A DNA stretch of 9,037 bases. It comes from Alphaproteobacteria bacterium (GTDB lineage Bacteria; Pseudomonadota; Alphaproteobacteria; RF32; CAG-239). The notes beneath the pieces are model-generated. The model was not told where the DNA came from, did not search any database, and saw only the letters and a list, made by a program, of their open reading frames with translations. The translations under genes were made by a program, and so were the position numbers. The stretch is from the NCBI GenBank assembly GCA_003542415.1, contig DPKR01000128.1, positions 1 through 9,037 on the forward strand. Direction: 5' to 3'. Of the stretch, positions 1-5,121 are shown piece by piece; positions within the stretch are counted from its first letter, which is position 1; every line of letters starts with the position of its first letter.

Positions 1-770
1 TCTTCATAAATTTTTAAGCCGTCATTTGTTGCATAGTTAATGGCTTTACCAATGCTTCCTTGGCTGATTTTTGCAAGACCTTGAACTTCTTTTTCTTTCA
101 ACTCAGGCAGAAAGCGCCTCAATAGCATGGCAATATTCGTTTCACTTAACGGTTCTAAATTGAGCTTTGCACAACGAGAACGAATGGTTGGCAAAAGCTT
201 GTTCGGGTTGTGAGAAACAAGGAGTAATATGCTTTTTGCCGGCGGTTCTTCCAAAATTTTCAAAATAGCGTTCGCACTTGCCGTATTCAATTCATCAACG
301 CTGTCAATCAACACAACGCGCCACGCACCATCAAATGATTTTTTGCTTAAAAAGGAATTAATTTCGCGGACCTCATCAACCTTAATAACCGTTGATTTTT
401 TCAAATCTTGAAGCTCCTCATCGCCCAAAGGTTCGCCGTCTTTTATTGCCTTGATGATTTTTTTCTTATCCGTTTCGGTATAGCCGCGTTCAATTACCTT
501 AAAATTCGGATTTGAACCGCTTGAAATTTGAATAAAAGATGATGAATTCGGTGAAACATCAAGTGTTTGATAAGTTTCGCGCCTTGTTTCATCAGCCTCA
601 AGCAAAAAACGTGCAATCTTGTAGCAAAATGTTGCCTTGCCTATTCCCTCAATCCCCTCAATCAGCCATGCATGATGAAGAGCGCCGCTTTTATAAGCTT
701 CTAAAAACAGCTTTTCTTCTTTTTCATGCCCGACTAAAAACGGGTTATCTTTAGGCAAAACGCATTCCAT
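1..770 (-). CDS. holB: DNA polymerase III delta' subunit (clamp loader), 3' end cut by window
   Basis: This is the delta' subunit of the clamp-loader complex, which opens the beta sliding clamp and places it on primed DNA. 256 full codons are visible and the C-terminal part lies outside the window. The AAA+ fold is clear: a P-loop at residues 39-47 (GIEGIGKAT), the Walker B/sensor region VVLIDSVDEL at 152-161, the family motif ANAILKILEEPP at 166-177, and the SRC signature at 198-200 following LPTIR. No obvious four-cysteine zinc knuckle of the E. coli type lies between the P-loop and Walker B. The ATG at 770-768 is one base after the tmk stop (TAAAATG), with only a weak GGA as ribosome site. 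Translation is therefore probably coupled to tmk. The tmk-holB order is common in bacteria. Identity is secure from motifs. Confidence 0.94.
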   Translation of the reverse strand, partial: MECVLPKDNPFLVGHEKEEKLFLEAYKSGALHHAWLIEGIEGIGKATFCYKIARFLLEADETRRETYQTLDVSPNSSSFIQISSGSNPNFKVIERGYTETDKKKIIKAIKDGEPLGDEELQDLKKSTVIKVDEVREINSFLSKKSFDGAWRVVLIDSVDELNTASANAILKILEEPPAKSILLLVSHNPNKLLPTIRSRCAKLNLEPLSETNIAMLLRRFLPELKEKEVQGLAKISQGSIGKAINYATNDGLKIYE

Positions 771-771
771 T

Positions 772-1416
772 TTATATTCCAAACTTATCCTTTATAACAG
801 CTAAAACATCTTGATGTAGCGCCTCAATTGTTTGTTCGGCATTCAAAACAACACAACGATCCGGTTCTTGCTTTGCAATTTGTATATATCCTTGCCTTAA
901 GTTTTGATGAAATTCTAAAACACGATTTTCATTGCGCGTTTCTTTCGTTTTCATCCCTTCGGCCTTTTTGAACGAACGTGAAAGTCCGACTTTCGGATCA
1001 ATATCTAAAATGATTGTCAAATCAGGTTTAAAATCACCGACAGCAAATTGATAAAGCATATCAATATCTTCTTTTGACAAGCGTTTGTTGTAAGCATAAT
1101 ATTGATAAGCTGTTGTTGAATCGGCAAAACGATCTGAAATCACCCACTTTCCGTTTTCAAGCGCAGGCCAAACAAGTTGTGTCATATGAATACGTCTGTC
1201 AGCAAAAAACAAAAGCGCTTCGGCATTAGCATCCATTTTATCGGCAGCCCCTTCAACGAGCAAGCGTCTGAGTTCAACCCCGATCGGCGTACCGCCGGGC
1301 TCTTTTGTGACAACGACATCAACACTTTTTTGTTTGAGGTATTCTGCCAATAGTTTGATTTGTGTTGATTTTCCGCTTCCCTCGCCGCCTTCAAATGTGA
1401 TAAAAGGCGCTTTCAT
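772..1416 (-). CDS. tmk: Thymidylate kinase (dTMP kinase)
   Basis: This cytoplasmic enzyme phosphorylates dTMP to dTDP with ATP, an essential step in dTTP synthesis. The 214-residue length is normal for the family. Visible motifs are the P-loop GGEGSGKST (10-18), the TKEPGGTP stretch (37-44), the ADRRIH segment (72-77) and the DRF signature with its following helix, DRFADSTTAYQ (95-105). The core strand DLTIILDID (132-140) and a charged LID region (about 150-165) follow. The ATG at 1416-1414 shares one base with the stop codon of the upstream carboxypeptidase gene (TAATG). A strong GGAGG sits nine bases before it (1426-1430), inside the upstream coding region. It is the third gene of the rlpA-dacC-tmk-holB unit, and nothing looks broken. 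Confidence 0.97.
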   Translation of the reverse strand: MKAPFITFEGGEGSGKSTQIKLLAEYLKQKSVDVVVTKEPGGTPIGVELRRLLVEGAADKMDANAEALLFFADRRIHMTQLVWPALENGKWVISDRFADSTTAYQYYAYNKRLSKEDIDMLYQFAVGDFKPDLTIILDIDPKVGLSRSFKKAEGMKTKETRNENRVLEFHQNLRQGYIQIAKQEPDRCVVLNAEQTIEALHQDVLAVIKDKFGI

Positions 1417-2552
1417 TATTTGTTGCCTCCGATGTAGTATTTCACATTTTCAATCAGACGGTTTAAAATACCGACTTTTGCAACATCTTTAGAGGCAATC
1501 AAATCAATCTTTTGAAGTTGACCTGCCGGTGTTGTGATCATAATTTGTCCGATTTTGCTCCCCTTTTTGACAGGTGCTTTTAAGGGTTCATCATAAACAA
1601 CCTTGAACTGATAACCTTTTGTCTGATTTTTTTTGAGTGTTTGAACAACATCAACCGGCACAATCATATCAACAGTTTTTTCTGTACCGTACCAAACTCT
1701 TGCCTGATCAATCACCTGACCTTTTGTAAAAAGCGTATAGTTGCTAAATTCTCTAAAACCGTAACTCATCAAACGTTCTGATTCTTCGGAACGTTCTTTG
1801 TTTGAAGATAAGCCTGCAATCACTTCAATCAAACGTCTGTCGCCACGCACTGCAGATCCGGTCAAACAAAAACCTGCTTCTTCGGTGTGTCCTGTCTTTA
1901 AGCCGTCAGCCCCGCTCATTGAATATAAAAGCGGATTGCGGTTGCCTTGTTTGATGCCGTTATGCGTAAACTCTTTTTCTTGAAAGATGTGGTAATATTC
2001 AGGAAATTCTTTGATGATTGCACGCGCTAAAATCGCCAAATCTTCAGCAGACATCATCTGATTTTCATCTGGCAACCCTGTTGAATTGGCAAAAACAGAG
2101 TTCTTAAGCCCAAGTTTTTCTGCCGTTTCATTCATCAGCATGGCAAAATCTTCTTCCGAACCGGCAATATTTTCAGCTGCAACAATACATGCATCATTGC
2201 CTGATTGAATGATAATGCCTCTTAACAAATCATCAACTTTGACATTTTCACCGATTTTTAAAAACATTGTGGAACCGCCGCTTGCTGCGCCGCCTTTTCG
2301 CCATGCATTTTCGCTCACCGTAAATTCATCATCAAGCGAAAGTGTGCCGTTTTTGAGTTTATCAAAAATGATGTAGACCGTCATCAATTTGCTCATTGAA
2401 GCCGGAGGCATTTGATCTTCATGGTTTTTGGTATAGATATATGCACCTGTGTCAAAATCCACCAAAATTGCATTTCTGGCATTTGTTTCAAATGCATTTG
2501 CATCTGAGCAATAAAGCGCTGCCAAACTCATCATCAACAATATTTTTTTCAA
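1416..2552 (-). CDS. Serine-type D-Ala-D-Ala carboxypeptidase (PBP5/6 type, DacA/DacC family)
   Basis: This low-molecular-mass penicillin-binding protein trims the terminal D-alanine from peptidoglycan stem peptides in the periplasm. The 378-residue product has a signal peptide (about 1-20, ending DANA). The three active-site boxes are all present: SMSK (52-55), SGN (117-119) and KTG (219-221). A PBP5_C-like beta domain follows (about 285-355), then a C-terminal amphipathic stretch with LNRLIENVKYYI that probably anchors the protein to the outer face of the inner membrane. The start is a TTG codon at 2552-2550. It is favoured because AAAGGAG lies seven bases upstream and because it yields a normal KK-type signal peptide. 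The alternative ATGs at residues 7-8 would lose the basic N-region. The gene starts 12 bases after rlpA and overlaps tmk by one base. dacA, dacC and dacD are not separable from sequence alone. Confidence 0.95.
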   Translation of the reverse strand: MKKILLMMSLAALYCSDANAFETNARNAILVDFDTGAYIYTKNHEDQMPPASMSKLMTVYIIFDKLKNGTLSLDDEFTVSENAWRKGGAASGGSTMFLKIGENVKVDDLLRGIIIQSGNDACIVAAENIAGSEEDFAMLMNETAEKLGLKNSVFANSTGLPDENQMMSAEDLAILARAIIKEFPEYYHIFQEKEFTHNGIKQGNRNPLLYSMSGADGLKTGHTEEAGFCLTGSAVRGDRRLIEVIAGLSSNKERSEESERLMSYGFREFSNYTLFTKGQVIDQARVWYGTEKTVDMIVPVDVVQTLKKNQTKGYQFKVVYDEPLKAPVKKGSKIGQIMITTPAGQLQKIDLIASKDVAKVGILNRLIENVKYYIGGNK

Positions 2553-2559
2553 AGTTTTT

Positions 2560-2566
2560 CTCCTTT
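2560..2566 (-). promoter_or_regulatory. Shine-Dalgarno that selects the TTG start of the carboxypeptidase
   Basis: AAAGGAG on the minus strand overlaps the TAA stop of rlpA (2567-2565) and sits exactly seven bases before the TTG at 2552. The same 7-base gap is seen before the starts chosen at 4791, 6405 and 8094, which supports the TTG over the later ATG codons. Confidence 0.8.
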
Positions 2567-3407
2567 ATTCTTTAACTATTCTTGCATCGTGAAAACCACT
2601 GGATTGAATGTTTAATAATTTGTCTTGCGCAACATCTTCGGCTACAATCGGCCCTAATCGCACACGATAATAGGTTGCCCCGTTAACATCAGCCTGAACA
2701 ATTTGCGTTGAACCAAACTTTTTGAGCTTCTGCTCAAATTGCAAAGCGAAATCGCGCTCTCTGAAAGAGCCGGCTTGAATGAAATGTTTTTTTGAAGTTG
2801 CAGATTTTGTTTCCGCACCGGTCACAACAATTTCAGAATTATTGACATCAGATGGAAGAGTTGCAACCGCAATGGCTTTTTGATAATCTTGTCCTAAAAG
2901 CGCCGCTTTTAAAGCCTTACTTTCCTCTGCCATAATCTCAACTTTGACTTTTGCAGTGCCTTTTGTTTGGTATCCCAACAGTTGCGCGCCGCGTTTTGAA
3001 ATGTCTATAATTCTCTCTTTGGCGTATGGTCCCCTATCGTTGACCCTCAAAACAAGAGAACGACCGTTTTCCAAGTTTGTCACACGAACAATTGAAGGCA
3101 AAGGAAGCGTGCGGTGAGCAGCAGTTAAGGTATTCATATCATATTTTTCACCGTTTGCCGTGCGTTTGGCATGAAAATCATCGCCATACCAACTGGCAAT
3201 GCCGATTTCAGAATAATGATAATCTTCTTTCGGATAATACCACCTGCCCATAATTTGATATGGATTGCCAACCTTATAAAGACCGCCATATTGTTTGATA
3301 ACAACGGCTTGCGCTTTCGGTGACATGCCGGACAACTCAGGCGTGCCGTGTGAGGCACATCCGGCAACAAATGAGAGCAATAAAAAGGCTTTCAAGTATC
3401 TAATCAT
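2565..3407 (-). CDS. rlpA: RlpA septal-ring lipoprotein, lytic transglycosylase with SPOR domain
   Basis: RlpA is an outer-membrane lipoprotein that cleaves glycan strands lacking stem peptides; its SPOR domain brings it to denuded glycans at division sites. The 280-residue product has a lipoprotein signal with lipobox VAGC, placing the lipidated cysteine at residue 17. A double-psi beta-barrel domain follows (about 67-150), with GIASWYG (69-75) and VNDRGPY (122-128). E87, H98 and D124 have the same spacing as the residues known to matter in Pseudomonas RlpA (E120, H131, D157). A lysine-rich linker leads to a SPOR domain (about 205-280, starting near HFIQAGSF). The gene precedes a D,D-carboxypeptidase gene by 12 bases, so two peptidoglycan enzymes are co-transcribed. 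The ribosome site before the ATG is poor (AAAGATAAG only). Confidence 0.95.
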   Translation of the reverse strand: MIRYLKAFLLLSFVAGCASHGTPELSGMSPKAQAVVIKQYGGLYKVGNPYQIMGRWYYPKEDYHYSEIGIASWYGDDFHAKRTANGEKYDMNTLTAAHRTLPLPSIVRVTNLENGRSLVLRVNDRGPYAKERIIDISKRGAQLLGYQTKGTAKVKVEIMAEESKALKAALLGQDYQKAIAVATLPSDVNNSEIVVTGAETKSATSKKHFIQAGSFRERDFALQFEQKLKKFGSTQIVQADVNGATYYRVRLGPIVAEDVAQDKLLNIQSSGFHDARIVKE

Positions 3408-3408
3408 T

Positions 3409-3447
3409 TTTTATCTTATCTTTCTTTTCATAACAGATAAGATAAAA
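3409..3447. repeat. Palindrome with 13-bp arms overlapping the rlpA promoter
   Basis: A perfect inverted repeat lies one base upstream of the rlpA ATG. The arms are TTTTATCTTATCT (3409-3421) and AGATAAGATAAAA (3435-3447), with a 13-base spacer. Each arm contains GATAA in tandem (GATAAGATAA). One arm overlaps the candidate -10 box and the other reaches the start codon. A DNA operator centred near the transcription start is therefore more likely than a fully transcribed hairpin. The regulator is unknown. Confidence 0.7.
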
Positions 3448-3472
3448 TAGCTTTTTTTTACATTTTCATCAA
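3444..3472 (-). promoter_or_regulatory. Candidate sigma70-type promoter for rlpA-dacC-tmk-holB
   Basis: On the minus strand, TTGATG (3472-3467) and TATTTT (3449-3444) are separated by 17 bases. Transcription would start near 3437, about 30 bases before the rlpA ATG. No intrinsic terminator was seen between this site and the stop of the upstream gene at 3499, so read-through from that gene is also possible. The hexamers are imperfect. Confidence 0.5.
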
Positions 3473-3498
3473 GCAAGAATACAAGTTATACCATTATT

Positions 3499-4791
3499 TT
3501 ATTTATATCTTAGCCTAAAAGTATTTCCTGTCGGTTTAGAAACCTTTTCTGCTTCTTCAACGGTGTAGATGCGTTTGACTTGTCTTACGGGTTTGTTTTC
3601 TGCAACTTCATATGATTCAATCAGATCTCCACCACTGCTGTATTTAGCAAGCAGAGTTTCACCATCGGCAGAATATTTTTCCTTATAATAGCCTGTAATT
3701 TCTTCCCAGTCTTCACATTGTTCATATGGTCCGATGCAACCATCGTCATCATCATAATCCTCACATTCTTCCCAACATTCATGATGATTTTCTCCAATAG
3801 GCACATTTTTCCATTTGGCAACAACATTCCCTTGAGCGTCCAGCTCATATTCAGAAAGTATAGTACGTTTCCAGTTCTCAGTGGTCAGTCTCTCACAAGG
3901 TAAAAATGCATGATCACAACCTCCATCATACTCTTTCATAGACACCAAAATACCATTCTCATATGTTGAAACAGTTTTATGAGAATCACTGGTCTCTAAA
4001 ATTTCAGACTGAATAACTCCGTCTGAATCGTAATTTTTAGTAGTTCTTAAGCCGGATCCCTCAAGATAAAAATCTCCATGACTTTCATGGAAACAACCGG
4101 CATGATTTTCCTCACAAACAATGTCAACAACATTGTAGCTTCCATCGGAATTGTGGGTTGTCGTGGTCTTTTGCAGTATTTCTCCATTTTCATATTTTGT
4201 TTCAACCTCTTGATTAGCTGGAAAATACTCAGCCCCATATTTATCATGATAACCGATAATCATTGATGTATCACTTTGGTTCACAATTGTTTCTTCCGTT
4301 TTTTCGCCGTTTTCATATTTTGTTTCACTGTATCCTTGCAAAACACCGTTTGAATCATAATATTGTGACGAGCTTTGTGTGACTTCGCCCTCTATTTCAT
4401 AATATACAGAATCAGCATTCCAAGTATCTAGTTCAACATAGCTTAAACTACCTTGTTGTGTCGTCACTAAAGAAACTTGACCATTAGAGTGATACTGTGT
4501 TGTTGTCACACTGCCGTCAGAATTAAATTCTGTTTTTGATGAAACACCGTTTTTGCTCCCTGCAATACAAACTTTAGTTCCCGAAACATCTTTGCATGCA
4601 GTTTCTACCTTTGATGTAAAAACAACGCCGGTATCCGTATCTGTGCAGGCCCATCCTGTTTCATCACAAAAAAAGCTCCCTTCGTCTTCCCATCCATCAA
4701 CACAAGTGTCTTCACAATTATATCCTGAGATGGCAGTTGAAGACAACATTGTTGCTGCCGTTAAAGCTAAACTAAAATATTTCTTCTTCAT
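3499..4791 (-). CDS. Secreted Y-x-N/D-G repeat protein with seven cysteine pairs, function unknown
   Basis: I do not recognise this 430-residue protein as a named gene. It has a signal peptide (about 1-22, MKKKYFSLALTAA start), so it is exported. The mature part carries 14 cysteines in seven local pairs: C26/C30, C42/C49, C66/C75, C226/C233, C292/C299, C339/C343 and C352/C359. About eleven short repeats of the form Y/H-x(1-2)-N/D-G run through it, for example YHSNG at 100, YDSNG at 145, YENG at 159, 200 and 277, YDSDG at 254 and YSADG at 373. These resemble MORN_2/YwqK-type or RHS YD-type beta repeats. The stretch 338-364 is very acidic (CEDYDDDDGC). The C-terminus is basic and distinctive (IYTVEEAEKVSKPTGN at 408-423, then ending RLRYK). 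The start at 4791 is preferred over a longer frame from 4836 because AGGAG lies seven bases before it and a signal peptide follows. Expression must come from the upstream leader region. A surface or periplasmic binding or structural role is inference only. Confidence 0.85.
   Translation of the reverse strand: MKKKYFSLALTAATMLSSTAISGYNCEDTCVDGWEDEGSFFCDETGWACTDTDTGVVFTSKVETACKDVSGTKVCIAGSKNGVSSKTEFNSDGSVTTTQYHSNGQVSLVTTQQGSLSYVELDTWNADSVYYEIEGEVTQSSSQYYDSNGVLQGYSETKYENGEKTEETIVNQSDTSMIIGYHDKYGAEYFPANQEVETKYENGEILQKTTTTHNSDGSYNVVDIVCEENHAGCFHESHGDFYLEGSGLRTTKNYDSDGVIQSEILETSDSHKTVSTYENGILVSMKEYDGGCDHAFLPCERLTTENWKRTILSEYELDAQGNVVAKWKNVPIGENHHECWEECEDYDDDDGCIGPYEQCEDWEEITGYYKEKYSADGETLLAKYSSGGDLIESYEVAENKPVRQVKRIYTVEEAEKVSKPTGNTFRLRYK
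4187..4327. repeat. Pair of 18-base direct repeats inside the repeat-protein gene
   Basis: The same 18 bases (TTTTCATATTTTGTTTCA on plus) occur at 4187-4204 and 4310-4327, in the same reading frame. They encode the ETKYEN part of two repeat units (residues about 156-161 and 197-202). Exact DNA identity suggests a fairly recent internal duplication or recombination between units; the flanking units have diverged. Confidence 0.75.
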
Positions 4792-4798
4792 TATTTTT

Positions 4799-4803
4799 CT
4801 CCT
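4799..4803 (-). promoter_or_regulatory. Shine-Dalgarno that sets the start at 4791
   Basis: AGGAG on the minus strand lies seven bases before the ATG at 4791-4789. It lies inside the longer frame that could begin at 4836, so the longer start would have no ribosome site and would mask the signal peptide. Confidence 0.75.
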
Positions 4804-4823
4804 AAACTGTTTTCTTAAACAAT

Positions 4824-4849
4824 AAAAAAACCGCATCTTGAAGAGCGGT
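4824..4849 (-). terminator. Intrinsic terminator ending the structured leader/ncRNA
   Basis: On the minus strand, ACCGC and GCGGT form a GC-rich 5-bp stem (4845-4849 with 4830-4834). An extra TCT/AGA pairing extends it inside the loop, and a run of seven T follows (4830-4824). It lies only 32 bases before the ATG of the repeat-protein gene, with no convincing promoter between them. It therefore either ends a free-standing RNA or acts as an attenuator. Confidence 0.8.
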
Positions 4850-5074
4850 CGGAGAGTGAAATAATCATATACTGGAAAATGACTCTTATAGCCTTTAGGG
4901 AAATCCCTTGAACATTCGCTACAAGCTCCCCGACTTTAATTCGGGGATAATCTGTGCACCTTTTTAAAAACTAAAAGATAGCACTTTTGACAGCGTTATC
5001 CTTTCGCCGTCCAGTATAAAAGCTATTTCAAAGCTCCGCACCATCAAGGCACTTGATATAAGAGTTTCCTCCCA
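4824..5074 (-). ncRNA. Candidate structured RNA or 5' leader of about 250 nt, family not identified
   Basis: This stretch between the MltB-type gene and the repeat-protein gene has no supported reading frame but dense complementarity. A 9-bp long-range stem joins ACTCTTATA (5065-5057) to TATAAGAGT (4890-4882). Inside are hairpins TCAAG/CTTGA (5044-5056), GACGGC/GCTGTC (4989-5011, extended by AAAA/TTTT and TAGC/GCTA), GTGC-ATCTTTT/AAAAGGT-GCAC (4954-4984, one bulge), CCCCGA/TCGGGG (4928-4946) and AGGGA/TCCCT (4897-4908). A second 9-bp complement, TATACTGGA (5018-5010) with TCCAGTATA (4876-4868), crosses the long-range stem, so it is either a pseudoknot or an alternative fold. The extent runs from the expected start after TATAAT to the terminator. 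RNase P RNA, tmRNA and SRP RNA signatures were not found. A divergent 6S RNA is possible on size and a TTCAAGGG segment, but weakly supported. Confidence 0.55.
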
Positions 5075-5080
5075 TATCCA

Positions 5081-5097
5081 ATTATATGATGTCATAT
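5081..5097 (-). promoter_or_regulatory. Candidate promoter -10 with overlapping palindrome, driving the structured RNA
   Basis: A perfect TATAAT lies at 5086-5081 on the minus strand and would start transcription near 5075-5073 at ATGGGAGG. No good -35 hexamer is found 16-18 bases upstream (only A-rich sequence; TTTACA is 22 bases away). A 14-base palindrome ATATGA-TG-TCATAT (5084-5097) overlaps the upstream half of the -10 box and could bind a regulator. It is the only promoter-like element found between the mltB stop and the repeat-protein gene. Confidence 0.45.
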
Positions 5098-5121
5098 TTT
5101 TTTGATTTTGTAAAGCTAAAT

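Noticed and set aside
539..754. Plus-strand open frame of 71 codons, and similar plus-strand frames across the window
   Set aside because: They lie opposite clear minus-strand genes (here holB), lack ribosome sites and show no recognisable motifs.
3409..3460. Stem followed by a T-run on the plus strand (a terminator in plus orientation)
   Set aside because: No plus-strand gene ends nearby, the arms are almost pure A/T plus a few G/C and the loop is 13 bases. An operator or promoter-linked palindrome fits better.
4792..4836. Fifteen extra N-terminal codons for the repeat protein
   Set aside because: The extension has no ribosome site, overlaps the terminator tail and would bury the signal peptide behind a basic segment.
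4950..5060. Lysine riboswitch, because of GGTGCGGAGC and GCTGTC-like words
   Set aside because: The spacing is far too short and the five-helix arrangement is absent; the words look coincidental.
4850..5074. RNase P RNA, because of GGAGGAAA near the 5' end and an A-B-A'-B' pairing order
   Set aside because: GGAGGAAA lies before rather than after the first hairpin, the conserved ACAGA-type 3' motif is missing and the RNA is too short.
5029..5076. Short leader peptide reading frame starting ATGGGAGG (15 codons)
   Set aside because: The ATG is at the predicted transcription start with no ribosome site, and the frame overlaps a hairpin and long-range stem.
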